A DNA stretch of 21,578 nt, taken from assembly GCA_905250885.1 (NCBI GenBank), contig CAJNOQ010003059.1:1-21578 (forward strand), in the 5' to 3' direction. The DNA is from Didymodactylos carnosus. Lineage: Eukaryota; Rotifera; Eurotatoria; Philodinida; Philodinidae. Of the stretch, positions 1 through 13,033 are shown piece after piece (within the stretch, counting starts at the first letter, position 1; the number at the start of each line of letters is the position of its first letter). The notes under the pieces were generated by a model that worked only from the letters and a program-made list of their open reading frames with translations, did not search any database and was not told the origin of the DNA. Position numbers and translations under genes: made by a program.

Positions 1-424
1 GGCTATCAAATGGCCATCTTCTTGTTTTTTGTTTCACAAAGTATGAAGGACTAAAATTGAAAAAATTGTTTTTTGAGTTGCAAAGTAATCGAGATTGAAG
101 CTTCGCAGTATTTCTTCGATATTCTTTTCTCTTTACGATATATAGAAAAATATTTAATATATTTTTTGTAGAGAATTTTACGACACATCTTTTAAAAAAA
201 CAACAAAGTTTAGGGGATAAAATCCAATTAAGATATGAGCAAAATACTAAGTGACCGATTTATTCTGAAACACCCGTTAGTGATAGTCTAATCTTTGTTG
301 TTGTTATTTTAAGCACCAAGAACTATTCAAAAATAGTATTTTGTCTGTCGCGAATTGAGTTTAAGAATACTTTTTTTGTAGAAAACAAAATAGAATTTTG
401 GTAAAAAAAATGTTAACGGTCGGT

Positions 425-434
425 TTTATTTATT
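425..434 (-). terminator. Candidate polyadenylation signal
   Basis: On the minus strand two overlapping AATAAA hexamers read AATAAATAAA. They are the first AATAAA hexamers I find downstream of the ligase stop at 1102, about 670 nt away. That would imply a long 3' UTR. Nearer variant signals in this AT-rich flank cannot be excluded. Confidence 0.25.
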
Positions 435-495
435 TAAAATACAACGATTGTATTTGTCGCAAAGCTCATGAAAAGATAATGATATTTGTTGAAAC

Positions 496-517
496 ATAAT
501 AATAATAATAATAATAA
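496..517. repeat. (ATA)n microsatellite
   Basis: About seven uninterrupted ATA/AAT units in the 3' flank of the ligase gene. Confidence 0.9.
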
Positions 518-642
518 AAGATCAAAGAATGGCAACAACAAAAAACTTCATTGACAAAACAGAAGCATCTTTTCTCTTACAATAACAACAAAAACACATG
601 AGATATACATTTAAATATATATAGAGATATACGTAAAAAAAT

Positions 643-662
643 ACACACACACACACACACAC
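643..662. repeat. (AC)10 microsatellite
   Basis: Ten uninterrupted AC dinucleotides in the 3' flank of the ligase gene. A length-variable simple repeat. Confidence 0.95.
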
Positions 663-1101
663 ATGAGGAAGACAAGCGAGAAAGATACCGTACGTTATTG
701 CGTATCACCATTTTTAGTTTTCACAAGGTAGAAAAACTAATACTGAATAGTTTGTGTAGCCTCTAAAATATTTGTTATTTTTGCCTGTTAAGCATTACCC
801 AATTTTAGTTAATATTATGAACAGAGCTGACAAATTAGATTTTGATTACAAAATTCTATTTTAAAATATATATTCTGTAGTCTGACTTTTTAAATACTTC
901 TTGAAAACGCAACAACAATATAAAAACAAGACAACAACAAAGATGAAATGAAAAGTAAAGAAAGTGCAAAAAATACATGTTTTATACACAAAGAAGAAAA
1001 AAAAACTCGTGAATATACACACTCTTTCACACATATAAAGAACACTTGTTTTAGCGCTTGAATTGTACAAATGTTCATACCATTTTCGTGTTTATATATA
1101 T

Positions 1102-2804
1102 TTACGATAACAAAAATGCAAATTGTCCATCGCGTATGGCTGTTAATAATTTTGTTTTCATGATATCTTTCGATGTATAATCGGGTAATTTTAAATAATT
1201 AACACATGTCATGACACTCGGCAGGTAATTATCTGGATTATCATTTTCAACTGTTTTACGAACAACAGTTAATGGAGGATGTAGTGTACGAAAACCACCC
1301 ACAGGTAATCGTGGACTACCGGTGACAAATTGTAAAAATGCACGACGTTCGTCAATGTCAAAATCAATCATTATTTCAAACAGCCATTTGACAGCACGAC
1401 TATTCAAATTATAACCATGATCACAACGTGTTGATTCAAGTAATACCTTTAGATCCCATAGATCAGTAGCACCACTACCACAAAATACTTGATGAAGCTA
1501 AAGGACAAGAAATACACAATGATTAACTAAAAACAATTGTGAATGAATTGAACCTACTTCATCTGGATAAAAACATTTTAAATGATAAATAGGAAATATA
1601 GAATTAAAACCATCACGAAACGATTCAAATTGTCGACGAACACCTTCGACTAATGTCCAATAGACAACAAGCTAGAGAGAAAAAATACATTTTTAACGAA
1701 CAAATATCATTATGCCCTTTTTTTCTACTTACATTAATGTATTGATCTAAATTACTAATATTTACAGTACAATCTTTACCACCTTTTTTCAATTCAATAA
1801 GATTAAAACCGGGTAGTGTAAAACATAGATTTAAATCATCAATTGAACAACCATCTAATTTCAAACTGTCATTACTACTGTCTGCGATGGTATCAGTAAA
1901 ATTGGATGATATATTGTTGTTATTATGTAAAAGATCATTGGATTTTAATCGTTTCTTTCCTCTTGACATTTGTTGTTGTTTATCACGCTGATGAACAATA
2001 TTTTGTAATTTTTTAAATTGTTGATGTAAATTAGTATCAACATGAATTAAATCTTCAATATTTAAACTATCTTCTTGGCCCAGCATCCATTTGTAAAATA
2101 CAATACTGAATGGCATATCAATCTGTAATAAATAATAATGATTATTTTTATCATATGTTAAGAGACACATATATGTTATCCATAATAAGTTAATAGTACG
2201 TCTTACGATGCTACATGCACTTTATCATCGACTAAGGAATTATGCAGAGTAGTGAAAATTTTGAAATCATTTCAGGTTAGAATTATTTCGAATCTGGTAA
2301 ATTTTTCAAGTTCGATAAAACTCTTACCATTCTTGAATCCATTAACGCTTTGGCCATAAATTTACCCAAAAATTTAAATTTTTGTCGAACTTTTGTTATT
2401 GAAGTTGATTTAGCATTTCTACCAACTGGTGCTGGATACAAACCGTTTGTTGTATCGACATGACCCGGTGACGATGATGTAAATGTATCTTGAATATAAA
2501 GCGAATGAGTCGAACAAACAGCAACGTAAAGAATTACTCACCACGTGTTGACTGAAATGCTTTATCTGAACGCCATAATTCTAAACCATTTTTTTGCAAT
2601 TCTCTTGAAACCATTGAATAACACTCTAGCGTTGGTCCAAGACCAAAACCGACCTAAAGAAAAGCTAGTATAATTCACAAAAGAAACTAATCAAGTCCTT
2701 TAATTTACTTCATCTTCATATTGAACTTCAAGATAAGCTTTATTGTTCCAACTTTCAAGAAGTTTTTCTGTTTCAGCTAGAATATTTGCTCTCGACAATT
2801 GAAC
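1102..2804 (-). other. TRIP12: HECT catalytic domain of the TRIP12-like ligase (exons 14-19)
   Basis: These six exons encode roughly residues 1963-2384. The N-lobe carries the E2-binding side. It includes the conserved stretches [29 protein letters not shown] and [17 protein letters not shown]. The C-lobe contains [15 protein letters not shown] followed by the catalytic loop [15 protein letters not shown]. The thioester Cys is about residue 2351, codon at 1204-1206. The chain ends GQFAFLLS, in the position of the usual HECT terminus with a Phe a few residues from the end. All key residues are present, so the enzyme should be active. Confidence 0.95.
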
Positions 2805-5800
2805 CTATAAAATATAAACGTTAGACATCTTCCATTTGCTTAACTAATTAAAAAGCATTTACTTTTTTTCTCTCAATTCTTGGTGCTACGGCTGATCGTT
2901 CACTTTGATCATTATTTTGTTGATTTATCATATCAGAACTATCTAATAATCGTTGCATCGCTCGATCACGATCAAATGCTGTGGCATAGAATAACATCTG
3001 ACGTGTTTCAAATGGAAACAGAAACGGACAAGTATAACCAATTTCTGTTACCCATGCGGGAACATTTCCGGTCATAATCACTAGTGGATCTTGTAATTGT
3101 CTATTAACTTTTGATGTTAATTTTACTGATAAAAATTCTGATCTTTGAATAAGTGTTACATAAGACGAGGCATTTATATTATTATTGTTGTTCATAATCA
3201 ACATTGTGTCTGTATCATAATACAAGTCATACCAATATAGATTTAAACCGTTTAGAATACGTAATAAAAATATGGCATCTAGTGATAAATCATTCACTGT
3301 TAACGTACTTGGCACTGACTCGTTTACAGCTGAGATTAACAACGATTTTGATTCTGGACATAGACCATTTAACCATAATTCATCAACAGGACTACGTTTA
3401 GATAAACTGATTGATGTCTGTGCTCCACTTGTAGTTGATGCTTTTGATGAGGTCTTTTTGGATGAACCTCCTTTTGCTTGTCCACCACGTTTTGACGAAG
3501 ACGTTGTTAAGGCGGTTGCAGCTGAACCGGTTGCGGTGGAAATCGCCGATGCTGGAGAAATAGAAGTGGCTGTTGTTATCGGTATTGTGTTCGATACGGT
3601 AGTTGTTGAACGTGAAGAGGAAGTCGCTTGACGATAAGAAATTGTATGAACCTTTGACCAAATATTACTCGCTAGCACGGATTCACTATCTGAAACATAG
3701 CGAAACAAATTTGTTCAGATTGAGAGAATCGAATCAAGTGAGACTTAATCCACTAATTTTCCAAACTCAATTCAAACCTTCTTAAATAATTTACCTGTTT
3801 CTGTTTCAGAATCTGGCGTCATACTGTATAATTTGATTGCTTGATAAATTGTCATATTATGTGGTATTATACGGTCATTAATCAAAAATTCTAAACGTAA
3901 TGATGTTGAACGAGTTAACACATTGATGACATCTTCAGCATCGGATTCGTTTGATACTTCACTTTCGTCATCATCCACATTTCCACTCGTATTATTCTAA
4001 AAAAATTTCGGTCTATAGTTTGGTATAAACAATTGGCATATTTCTATACTCTTCAAAGTATCAAGCTTCTTTTTTTTATTAGAGTTCAAACAGCGATTTA
4101 TGTCATTTCAGGCTTCGAAAAAATTCGAAAAATTCACATTTTTCGAATTTACTCTACGCAACAGTCTACTATCTCTACTACTCACTGAAATGATCATGAT
4201 TGCGTGTTGCAAAATCATTTTTCCCACTTTTCAGTATAAAAACTGAACGTGGTGATCGATGATGCTTACAATATGGGAGACAATGTGATTTCTATAATGA
4301 TATATATAAAACAATACGAAAGTACGACATTCTCCCATTAAGTTTCAAAGAGACATACGACATTTAATCAAGAATAAGCTTCGCGCATGCTGAGGATCAT
4401 AGACGGCTTTGTGGGAAAAAAATATATAATAAAAATGTACTACTGCCTGTTTAAACAAAATTATATACTCAGAAAATATTTATTTTACTTACTGTATTTC
4501 CATTTGCTATTCCTCGTAATAATAAATATTTTTCAATAGCTGATACTAATGCAAGAGGATCAGTTTTCACTGGTCCACTATTCCATTGTTTTAATGTTTT
4601 ACAATCTGGATGTCGAACAAGATTACATTTTAATTGATGACTAGTTAAAAATTTTAATGCTGGATTTCGTATCGTACTTGTACCAGGAATATCATGTACT
4701 TTAATTGGAAATTGTTCTAATTGATTAATACATCCGTGTAATTTATTAACTAAGTGATAGAAAATACTGTGTTCACCACTACTTCGTTGTTCTCCTCTTA
4801 TTGAATGTTTACGTTGACTAATAGTACTATTTACACTAGATTGTGTATGATATAAATCGATAATGAATGTTTTTAAAAATGATTCTGAACTGTCATCACA
4901 CGAATTATTTAATGGTAAATCATAGAGTATATTTAAAAATTGTTTTAAACGTTGTTGACGGTCGTATGTTTGTGATGTATTATCAAATAGAAAATGAAAT
5001 AATTTTATGATTAATCCACTATGAACCATTTCAAATGGGGATACATCACCATTGGCTATTATAGATGAGATTTCTTTCAATGCTAACATATTTTCATCAC
5101 TTAAAGTCATTGATGGTGTAACATTTAATTGATCGACAGCTTGTCCTAAACGTGTAATCACAGTTAATGCTGAATCATTTGTTTGATGAAACGAAAAATA
5201 AGTCTGACGAAATGTTTTTGCTTGTTGTTGAATCCATTCTTTCAATTTTGCCTTTTCATTATTTGACAAAGCTGAACTCGGTGGTGGATGATGATAATTT
5301 GGATGCTGATGGATACCGGACATTGAAACAGTGGTAGCATAACCAAATTGTTGTTGGAGATATTGAGATGATAATGTAGGAGGAACATACAAAGTACTGC
5401 TAGATACGGGCAACTGAGACGATGTTGACGCGTGGAATGATGTCACAGTGGGAACAATTGAACGAGGCGGTGGTGGAGAATAATATGTAAGTGGCATCTG
5501 TGGATCTGTGCTATTTGATATAGTTTGAATATTTGGAGGTACAGCGTAATTGGCTAAACTAGGTGCTGTTGATGTATTTAGTGTAGTTGGCGTGCGTAAG
5601 CTTGGACGTGGATAACTGCGTCCGTAAGATCGATTACTACCCAAGTCTAATGTACCCGTTGACGAAGAAGCGGTAGTGTGACGTGATGATGACGGCTTTT
5701 GTATTCGACTATCACAAGTTGTTGCGTCTTCAAATGTTGAACGAGACGGTGTTTTATAATTCATGGTTCTACTGCCGATGCCATGTTGTTGTGAGTGACC

Positions 5801-8800
5801 ACGTCCACGATTACGACTAAATGAGAAAAAGGCAAAATATGAGAGCTGTGTTGAATAACATAAAGAAATTGTGATGTGAATTGAAAGAAGTCTGGAGTGA
5901 AATAAAAATGAACTAATTTATTTTCCTCTTTATCGAATTTTATGATTAGAGCTAGTAAAGTCTGTTAACCTGTTAATTAGACAATTGCTAATTAGCATGA
6001 AGAACTTAGGGATCACGCTTACGTATTTGGTCTGTGAGATGTCGATGGTTGTGTTTCAGATGATGTTGTATTGGAAGAATTTACTGTTAATTCGGCAGCA
6101 GCTGAATTTGTTTGTTGTTGTTGATTATATGCACGGCGACTGAAACCACGATAAGACGATGTTTGATGACGTCCATGTTGTGACTGATATGGTGATGTCG
6201 TCATTGTACGATTTTGTTGTTGAGTGTAAGCGGAAGTCGATTGTAACTGCTGTTGGTGGTCTATATAGGATAAAAATATTGACGGATGAGAGTTAACAAA
6301 AGGAACATAGGACAAATAATCGAAAAGTTAATTGGACTGAAGACGGAATCAGGATGAAAATTGTTAAAATGGTCCTATTTTTTTACTACACTGAAGATTA
6401 AGAACAACTAGACCGAAGCAGAAACCTTAGTTTCATTCAAAAGTATCTCAAAGAAAGTTCAACTAAACAATCACAAAAATGATCTGAAACTGATCATCAA
6501 AAGTTTACTGTTACACGTTTCAAGATCAAGGCTCAGATTACCTTAGAGCATCGTACTTCAGTGAGTGCTGATCAGCAGATTTTATATCATGTCAGACGGG
6601 ATTTCTAAGGAGACGAACCTGAAGATGTTTCGTTTACTGATTGTACAGCAGCGATAGACGCCGCATTTGAACTTTGTATGATTGGTATTGGATTATTGAA
6701 TGCTGATAAAAATGTTGTTTCAATTTGTGGTATTGATACCGTTGAATTTACATCATTATTATTCACTGTAGTCGACGATAGTTGATTCGGCGATGTAGGA
6801 ACAACACCAAAATCAATTAATATTTCTATCTGATGAACAACACCTTCACGATGAAAATAAATGGAAAATATATTTGGCAATTTTTTCATGAGAATTTCAG
6901 CCATTTGCAATGCACTAATAACAATTTTTAAATCAGTGGATGCTAACATTGATGCTATATGTGACGAGATTGATTGCTGCTTAAGTATAACTTCCAAAAG
7001 ATCGCTAGGTGAAAAATAAATCATTCTTAATAATGCTTGTAAACAACGATGTTTAACCGCTGGACCAGCTGACGAACTGTACACTTCATATAATATGGTA
7101 AATAGACATTGGATAAACTGACTGTACAAATCAATATTATCTTTCATCATTTCCGTTCGAGCATCAGTTAATGAAGAATCAACTGTTGTAGTAGTAGTTG
7201 TTGTTGTTGTCACTGATCGGTTTGTGGCTGACACTGTTTCGTCTACTGATGATAAATTTCGTTGCTGCGTCTGTCTAAAATTAGAGTAACGTTTAAATTT
7301 CTTTAGAGAACTAATTTTTTTGTTTAATATAGAGACAGACTTCGAAAAAAGGTAAACCGAAAATGATCTCACTGATAAGGAAACGACACTATTAAACACA
7401 ACTTACTCAGCAGTATGGAGATCAGCTGTTCGTGGCGAGTCAACCGGAGCTGTAGTGGAATTCACTTTTCTCTGTATAAAACGTTGTGTTCCTGTTTCTT
7501 CATTAATTTGTTGCATAACAGTAAAATCAATTGTATACGATCGACCCATTGTGGATAATGAAACTTCTTCTTCTTCTTGTTGCCATGATTGTTCGATTAT
7601 TCTGGAATCTTGTAATGAATACGGATGTAACTGACCACGATCATCTTGCCACTGCCATAAAACATGATCATGTGCATTCAACGTTGTTAATGGATCACTG
7701 CGCAATAGACCACGTTTCAACAGTTGGTCAACTTGAAATAATGGTTCATCATCGGGCAATTTGGGCATCATTTCACCAATTAACGAGACGATTTCATATA
7801 ACTCTTGAGGTGTACGCGAAATTAATTCAACGCCGACTGGTTGTTGGAGCGATGACATGGCTGTTGTAGGTGGTGAAAGTGGTCTATCAGTTGGAGAAGA
7901 TGGTAATGATGATTTATAGGTAAATGGTTTTTTTAGTGTTGTCGTTTCAACCGTACCCGTTAATAAACATATCAATGTTTCAGCAATGTTCATTTTCAAT
8001 AGAGTAACAGCTAATAGTGGACAAAATGCACAAAATAAATATAGAGTATGTACAATACTGACGAATGTTGAGCCAGTTAGAACAGGTGGTTGTAAAACTA
8101 ACATTGTTTGCATCATCTTCAATAATTGTGTTGATGCAATTTCACGTAATATTGTTTGATCTTTATGAAAATTTTCTACTAAACGTGAGAAAATATTACA
8201 AACATGTTCAATTGATTTTTTATCTTCACTGCGTAAACGATTTGATAAATTTTCCAAATGTTCTTTAATATAATTAAAATCTTGACGAGTAATAATATGA
8301 TAACAACAATTGGCAACTATAATCAATGCTTTATTTTGAGATGTCATTGAAAAAAATTCAATATGTTGTAAACAAGCACCAATACCATTCTAAAAGAATG
8401 AAGAAACATCAGAGAAATTCTATAGACTTTTAAGTTACTTACATTAATAAGAATATGTTTTCCATTTCTTCTTGATATCATTTCTAATGCAATTAGGCTT
8501 TGTTCTGCAATGTCAATGCAACTAATACTTCTTATCTAAAAAAATACAAGAATTTTAATATATATTCTTGATCAATATAGTCGGAAAAAAGACCAAACTC
8601 ACTTTATTTAAAAAAACCGATGTACCATCAACGACGCATACTGTTGCTCTAGGTAATGCTTCCATCAAATAACACAATGCTCGGCAAGCATGATGAGCTA
8701 TCTCCATATTAAATTCACTTTCATCGCTTAAACAATGGATTAGTAAAGGTACTAATTGTTTATATGGAAATTGCGGTAGTGTTTCTTCATTACTCATAAC

Positions 8801-11800
8801 CAGCAGCTAAAATACAAAAATTAATCTATTAACTTACAATCAAAAACCAATTAAAGATCATACCTGACATAAATCATTTAATGTCGCCAATTTTAAATCA
8901 TTGTCATTTGATTGCAGATGTTGAATATATTGTGGTAATCTACCCATCGATGAACTTCCATTAACCCTTGTTATCATTTGATTTAAACGCTGATTTAATG
9001 AGCCTAATAAATCGGCACCACGGGAACCACTGACAACACGAGCTAATGTTGGATCAATTGAATGTCGATCCATTAAATCGCTTTCGCCTTCACTTTCAGA
9101 CATGTGCTGTTGAAGTGTTGTTGATGCACCAACTACAACAGATGATGCTGTATTAGGAACGACTACAATAGGTGCTTTTGTTGTACTACCACTGTATGTA
9201 TAAGTTGATGGAGATTCAGATGTAGACGAATTTGTTGTATTTGTTGAAGCGTATGGATGATAATATGGTGCTCTTGTATGAAATAAACGAACAGTTGGAG
9301 ATGTTGTGGAAGATGAGGAATAAAAATGATTATCTGATGAGGCACATGCGGCAGAATAACCGGCGGCCGTCGCCTCTTGACCAGAATGTGGACCACCAGA
9401 CAGAGACTGGCTAAAATAGGAAAAAAATAAGATAAATATCACACAGCTGATTTAAGCTTAACTATTTGCATACAAGGTTATCCATTATCAATCAACCGTT
9501 AACTTATTTTCACTTATCCAAAAAATAGTACAGAGATTATTAATGCTATGTTGTATACACGTCAGTGTATGTACACGATAGTGGGTCGTTTTTCCTAGAA
9601 TCAATAATCTGTACTATGGTACAGTCATGTCTCATTTGTTATCATATGATGATAATTTTGCTTCTTTTACATGAAGGAGAGAGAGAGAGAAAGACAAAAA
9701 TAATAATATTTTTCTGTTCTATTCTCGAGGTTTTTTGATAGAAATAAGGTCATGTACAAGAACTGTATGTGTAATTTAAAATAACAGATATGTTTATTTT
9801 TCTCTGTAGTCGCCTTCTTATATAATAAAAGAAAAAATAATAATAGAGGCTGTTGGAAACACATGGAACATTTTTCTTTTTCCTTCATACACGAGTTTCT
9901 CACTTGCCACGTGTCAAATAAAGACTTGATTTGATTTCATTGAAAAAGTGAGAAAGCAAAAAGCAGAAAAAAAAAACATTAAGCTTTATTTTTATCGACA
10001 TATATGTGTCTTTCATAACTTAAAAATAGATGAGAAAAATGTATGATCAAATCTCTAATTTGTAAGATGACAGAAATTGATAAGGTTTTAGATACCTAGC
10101 ATGAACAAAACTCATTATAAGCTAATAATCATTATAAAGTCAGTCTTTAGTGCGTAAAGATCATTATGACCAATAGAAATTTAAAAAACACATTTATAGA
10201 CTGTCATAAAAGATACAATGGGCAGCAATTTTGTTCTTTAAGCACTCAATTGTTTGATTTGTTAAATGAATAAAATATTAAAAAAACAATTGTAGTCGAA
10301 CGACTTAAACATATAAAATTTTCAAGAATCATGAAACTGCTAAAGCGAAATCAGATATAAAATGTGTCATATCCAAGTTTCTCTTGCGAATATCCTTTTA
10401 TCAGAGGTTTTTTTGTCTAAACTAAATTTTATACGTGCACTTACATTCATATCTTCTCTAACTAAACATTAAATATTTCAAATTCTCTGGTAATCTTCAA
10501 TACATGCAAGATACGTTTGTTCACAACATTTACCAACAAAATGATTTTTGATATTCATTTACCACAACGAAACGTTTACGCTAATAATGTAAAACATATG
10601 ATGTTTACAGCGTATTATTCATGATCGATCATTTTTTTCTTTTTTTGTAGGTAAAAGTAGAGGGAGACGAAAGAAAGAAAGCAAAACGGTTTTTTCTCAT
10701 ATATTCCATTGCTAACATCAACAACAGAGAAAAAATACCGATGACTTGCATGTTTGACTGTCATGAGAGTTATCTCAATTAATCATTGGAAGTATATGTA
10801 GACTTTATTTATCGTTGTGTATAAAATATGTTTTTCAGCTTATGTAACAATCGGAATAAATAATACATAAAAGAAATTGTCGACTCTATATGATTCTTTT
10901 TCATAAAACGTCATCGGGTTTGTTTTACGCCTGAATAAGGTTAATTCAACGAAGCAACGATCGTCTTAGAATAATCGTTGATGGAAATTTTTACGCTGCT
11001 TGTCGCGTTTTCTACGTATTTACTAGTTGTATATTCTAATAAAAGAGATTCAGTTCAACTGATAATTAATACCTTTTAAAACAGTTTAATAATTAACACA
11101 AAAAATCTAAAAATTTCGCAGATTTTATCCATTAGAATATACTTCTAATATAATTGTCATTAGACGTTTTTACAACATTATCATTTATTGTGGAAAACAG
11201 GAAGAGAGGTTTAAACATATAGGTAAAAAAAGTTATTTTCAAGAAGACCAGTTCTACAAGTGTAGAAGGCATCCGACAAAAGGCATTATAATCACTGGAT
11301 TTCATTAATGATTGATGTGATTTCGACTTATAATAGAGTAATTCACATTAAAGAGATGAAAGATTCATGATTTCTAACAATTATAGAAAGTAAATACCAT
11401 GATACAAAAGTCTTAGTATTTGTTGCACAAATAAGCAAAGTAAATCATTGCGTCACAGGTAAGATACTGTACTCATAATATTTTTAGACAAAAAAAACGG
11501 TTCACCACTATTCAAATAATTCTGTAGCAAAAGTTTGCGTTTTCAAACACATGAAAGAATTATTGAGATTCAATGAAATAATAATAAGCGTTACTAAAGT
11601 ATCTATGGTTACTATAGCAGCTGTAAGAGTGACAAAAATGTGGAAAAACTTGGTGTATGCAAGACAAGAGAAAAACATGAGGTTATAATAGGGTAAAGCC
11701 ATATAGATTGCTATTATTTTTCTCTCATATTTCATTGACTGCTGACTCTGCCTTTCTTTATGTATGCACCATAAATTTTTCTGCAAAATTTATACTTACA

Positions 11801-13033
11801 AAAGTCAAAATAAAGATGATGTTTTAAAAATAGACAATTTTTAAGCATAAAAACTATACCTTAACGTTTGATGCGTTGATGTTGTATCAAGAAGGGATTT
11901 TGCAGTTGAAAATCGATTTCCTCGTCTTCGATAAGTTGGAACCAGTGGATCACTAACAATTGTTGTTATTTCTCGCCCTGGTAACGATGAACAAAAATGA
12001 GAAAAGTATTAGGTTCATGATATAATGTATATGAAACATACCTGATCGAGAATGAATACAATTATTCCCCGTTTCTGTTTGTTCCGTATCACTTGACAAA
12101 CTCGATCGTTGTTCTTGTGTTCGTTTACTGGTTAGTATAGGCGCACTTGTTTTTGAACGAGTTTGACTAGTATAAGATTGCTTTTTTGTTGAACGTCGAT
12201 TACTTGTTGTTGTCGATGGTGGTGGAAAATAATCAGAGGCTGATGAAGTCGAAGATGAACGGCGACGTTTTATATTTTGGTTCGATTTTGTGTTAGCTTT
12301 TCGTTCTTCTTGTTTTGTGTTTTTTTTACTTTGCTTACGTTGTTGCTTGTGTTGTTTCAATAAACGTGAGGATGAAGAAGATGATGAAGAGGATGATGAA
12401 GAACGTCGAAGCTGTGATGGTGATGTTTGTTTTGAATGGATACGTTTACGATTTGTTGACTGTGATATTATTGATTCGGATGGAACTGACAAACTGGATT
12501 GAACTGTTTGCGAACGCTGACGTCGACGTTGAATACTTTGTTCAGAAATAGCTTCGATCGCACGTTTTTTTGCCGAACGAGCCGCTGCTACCAATAGGGA
12601 TGATAATGATGAGTATTGTTGAGTATTACCTGTGAATGAAAGGAAAAATAGCAGTTTGTTTACAAATAGTAGAAACTAAGCAAAAAAATCCAGTGGCAAG
12701 CATCCTAAAGAATTTCTATTCGAAATCTACGAAAGATTTTATAAAAACAAAATCGTATGCTGTTGGTAACTGCCGCTAGTCAGTATTTTAAATTCGAAAT
12801 AAAAGCTTAAGTTGCAAGTATCAAAAAGAATATGCGTGAATATCAGCTTATAATTACCTTCAGATTTTGATATAGTTACGTCACTTGCCGTTTGACTATT
12901 ATTTTTTTCGGCACTACAGAAAAAAGAAAACGTATTAATTAAAATCATTTACAGTCTATTTTCATCAAATGTAAGAAACTTACGTTAATAAACGTAATGA
13001 TCTTCTAGTAATTGTATTTGTTGTTTCGGCCAT
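1102..13033 (-). CDS. TRIP12: TRIP12-like HECT E3 ubiquitin-protein ligase (19 coding exons)
   Basis: Ubiquitin ligase that takes ubiquitin from an E2 onto its catalytic Cys and passes it to substrates. In animals TRIP12 is nuclear and acts in ubiquitin-fusion degradation, chromatin and DNA-damage control. Exons in transcript order: 13033-12984, 12913-12858, 12629-12042, 11977-11860, 9410-8864, 8806-8603, 8535-8443, 8389-7407, 7274-6619, 6260-6023, 5816-4493, 3996-3795, 3689-2863, 2804-2709, 2653-2542, 2488-2328, 2122-1733, 1671-1558, 1497-1102. All junctions are GT-AG and all phases agree; the sum is 7,155 nt, or 2,384 residues, against about 2,000 in vertebrates. Layout: disordered N-terminus (1 to about 400), Armadillo-like repeats (about 430-780), WWE (about 796-862), further helical repeats (about 890-1010), low-complexity spacer, and HECT from about 1963 to the end. 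The start is the first in-frame ATG, giving [16 protein letters not shown]. The exon 9 donor (GTTCGT) is the weakest call. No stops or frameshifts. Confidence 0.94.
4121..4150. repeat. Perfect 13-bp inverted repeat inside an intron
   Basis: Arms 4121-4133 and 4138-4150 are exact reverse complements around a TCAC loop. They lie in the 496-nt intron between exons 11 and 12 of the ligase. A second short hairpin (TTCAGT...ACTGAA) lies near 4230-4250. Function is unknown; the arms are very AT-rich, so chance is possible. Confidence 0.6.
7460..7660 (-). other. TRIP12: WWE domain of the TRIP12-like ligase
   Basis: Encoded within exon 8, roughly residues 796-862. It begins [14 protein letters not shown] and continues through [20 protein letters not shown] and QQINEETGT to IQRK. 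The Trp-rich start and the acidic/aromatic pattern are those of WWE domains, which bind poly-ADP-ribose or iso-ADP-ribose. Its place between Armadillo-like repeats is specific to the TRIP12 family and separates this gene from other HECT ligases. Confidence 0.92.
9411..11859 (-). other. TRIP12: 2,449-nt intron of the TRIP12-like gene
   Basis: Intron between exons 4 and 5, donor GTATAG at 11859 and acceptor ending TTTTAG at 9411. It is several times longer than any other intron in the gene, most of which are 53-230 nt. The content is AT-rich, with a GA run near 9677-9692 and a CTGTAC...GTACAG mini-hairpin near 9610. I see no open frame with recognisable protein content. Short frames at 9667-9903 and 11508-11786 look like chance. 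It could hold regulatory sequence or an alternative first exon. Confidence 0.8.
12367..12402 (-). repeat. TRIP12: Poly-serine tract in the ligase N-terminus
   Basis: Twelve consecutive Ser codons (mixed TCT, TCA, TCC) in exon 3, flanked by Arg-rich sequence. Mixed codons argue against recent slippage and for selection on a disordered Ser/Arg/Lys-rich region, matching the basic serine-rich N-terminus known from TRIP12 proteins. An antisense acidic open frame here is a shadow. Confidence 0.85.

Larger units (their letters stand above)
1..1101. other. 3' flank of the TRIP12-like gene, no gene seen
   Basis: AT-rich sequence downstream of the minus-strand ligase stop codon. It holds a trinucleotide run near 496-517, an AC run at 643-662 and many short A or T runs. 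The open frames around 861-1078 translate to Phe/Cys/Val-rich low-complexity sequence with no recognisable domain, so I do not call them genes. Part of this stretch is presumably the 3' UTR of the ligase. Confidence 0.6.

Noticed and set aside
861..1078. Two overlapping minus-strand frames rich in Phe and Cys
   Set aside because: Low-complexity translation of T-rich DNA, beyond the ligase stop codon, with no motif.
2880..3785. Plus-strand and alternate-frame open frames of 60-119 residues
   Set aside because: They lie opposite or out of frame to well-supported ligase exon 12-13 sequence and contain no domain. They are shadows of the biased codon use.
4240..4400. Box C-like words (GATGATG) suggesting a snoRNA in a ligase intron
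   Set aside because: No properly placed D box or terminal stem could be found on either strand.
7531..8268. Plus-strand open frames opposite the ligase exon holding the WWE domain
   Set aside because: The minus-strand frame carries conserved TRIP12 sequence across the whole stretch; the antisense frames are histidine-rich noise.
12290..12551. Acidic plus-strand frames
   Set aside because: They are the antisense of the poly-serine and Arg-rich exon 3 of the ligase.
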